Assembly: GCA_964414015.1 (NCBI GenBank)
Contig: CAYPUE010000035.1
Span: 1 to 7,613 of the forward strand
Length of the DNA stretch: 7,613 nucleotides
Origin: JAUSEW01 sp964414015
Lineage (GTDB): Bacteria; Patescibacteriota; Microgenomatia; Levybacterales; UBA12049
Direction: 5' to 3'
A program made the position numbers and the translations under genes. Under the pieces are notes generated by a model. It was not told the DNA's origin and did no database searches. It saw only the letters and a program-made list of their open reading frames with translations. Positions 7,540 through 7,613 of this stretch are shown here, piece by piece. Each line of letters starts with the position of its first letter. Positions within the stretch are counted from its first letter, which is position 1.

Positions 7540-7562
7540 AAAAAAAATGCACAAGGTGCATT
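7540..7562 (-). terminator. Intrinsic-terminator-like hairpin directly before rpoB, candidate attenuator
   Basis: On the minus strand the arms AATGCAC (7562-7556) and GTGCATT (7552-7546) form a perfect 7-bp stem around a three-base loop CTT. Six unpaired T residues (7545-7540) follow. This is the classic Rho-independent layout and it works only in the rpoB direction, since the plus strand has no T-tract after the stem. The rpoB ATG begins nine bases beyond the T-tract, leaving no room for a promoter between. rpoB transcripts must therefore pass through it, which is why an attenuator role is inferred. The stem has three G-C pairs, so efficiency may be partial. Confidence 0.55.
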
Positions 7563-7563
7563 A

Positions 7564-7568
7564 CCTTT
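7564..7568 (-). promoter_or_regulatory. Shine-Dalgarno-like AAAGG upstream of alternative rpoB TTG start
   Basis: The minus strand reads AAAGG, then 9 bases, then TTG at 7554, which is in frame with rpoB. This spacing is good for initiation at the TTG. The same AAAGG is complementary, with two G-U pairs, to the U-tract beyond the hairpin. It could extend the stem past a T/T mismatch and be hidden in the RNA. It is also 2 bases before an ATG at 7561, too close for efficient use there. Confidence 0.35.
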
Positions 7569-7592
7569 ATATGGAAATATACAAAGTAAGTA

Positions 7593-7601
7593 TTTATACC
7601 A
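7593..7601 (-). promoter_or_regulatory. Possible extended -10 promoter element for rpoB
   Basis: The minus strand reads TGGTATAAA, matching an extended -10 (TGn followed by TATAAA, five of six consensus bases). Transcription would start near 7586, giving a leader of about 56 bases that contains the terminator-like hairpin. The -35 region would fall beyond the right edge and cannot be checked. The surroundings are very AT-rich, so a chance match is quite possible. A second TATAAA at 7566-7571 has no recognisable -35 at the right distance. Confidence 0.3.
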
Positions 7602-7613
7602 TACTATTTATAT

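Overview
The window looks like part of a bacterial chromosome from the Candidate Phyla Radiation (Patescibacteria). The reasons are the general wording of RpoB and RpoC, their compact lengths, an S12 with an N-terminal insertion, very tight gene packing, and an AT-leaning sequence rich in AAA/GAA/AGA codons. The exact class (Microgenomates-like, Parcubacteria-like or other) cannot be settled by eye. rpoB ends at a TGA that would be read through under genetic code 25, so the organism uses TGA as stop. This argues against Absconditabacteria/Gracilibacteria.

Layout: all real genes lie on the minus strand, in the transcribed order rpoB, rpoC, rpsL. rpoB (RNA polymerase beta) occupies 4120-7530, with a possible longer start at 7554. 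rpoC (beta-prime) occupies 407-4123 and shares the 4-base ATGA with the end of rpoB. rpsL (ribosomal protein S12) starts at 394, only 12 bases after the rpoC stop, and runs off the left edge. The right-hand 59 bases (7555-7613) are AT-rich, non-coding as far as visible, and lie upstream of rpoB.

Together these genes encode the two large catalytic subunits of RNA polymerase and a decoding-centre ribosomal protein. This is the conserved rpoBC-rpsL arrangement of bacterial chromosomes. It is a housekeeping locus with no mobile element, CRISPR array, RNA gene or defence system, and I found no new biological system in it.

The most notable signals are regulatory and structural. A perfect 7-bp hairpin followed by six unpaired U residues sits immediately before the rpoB ATG and is oriented to terminate transcription into rpoB, so it may be an attenuator. 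A possible promoter overlaps the 3' end of rpoC just before rpsL. Natural substitutions occur at classical rifampicin-contact positions of RpoB. RpoC has an unusual trigger-helix pair, a charged coiled-coil insertion and a short C-terminus. S12 has a 13-residue insertion and changes in a usually conserved loop.
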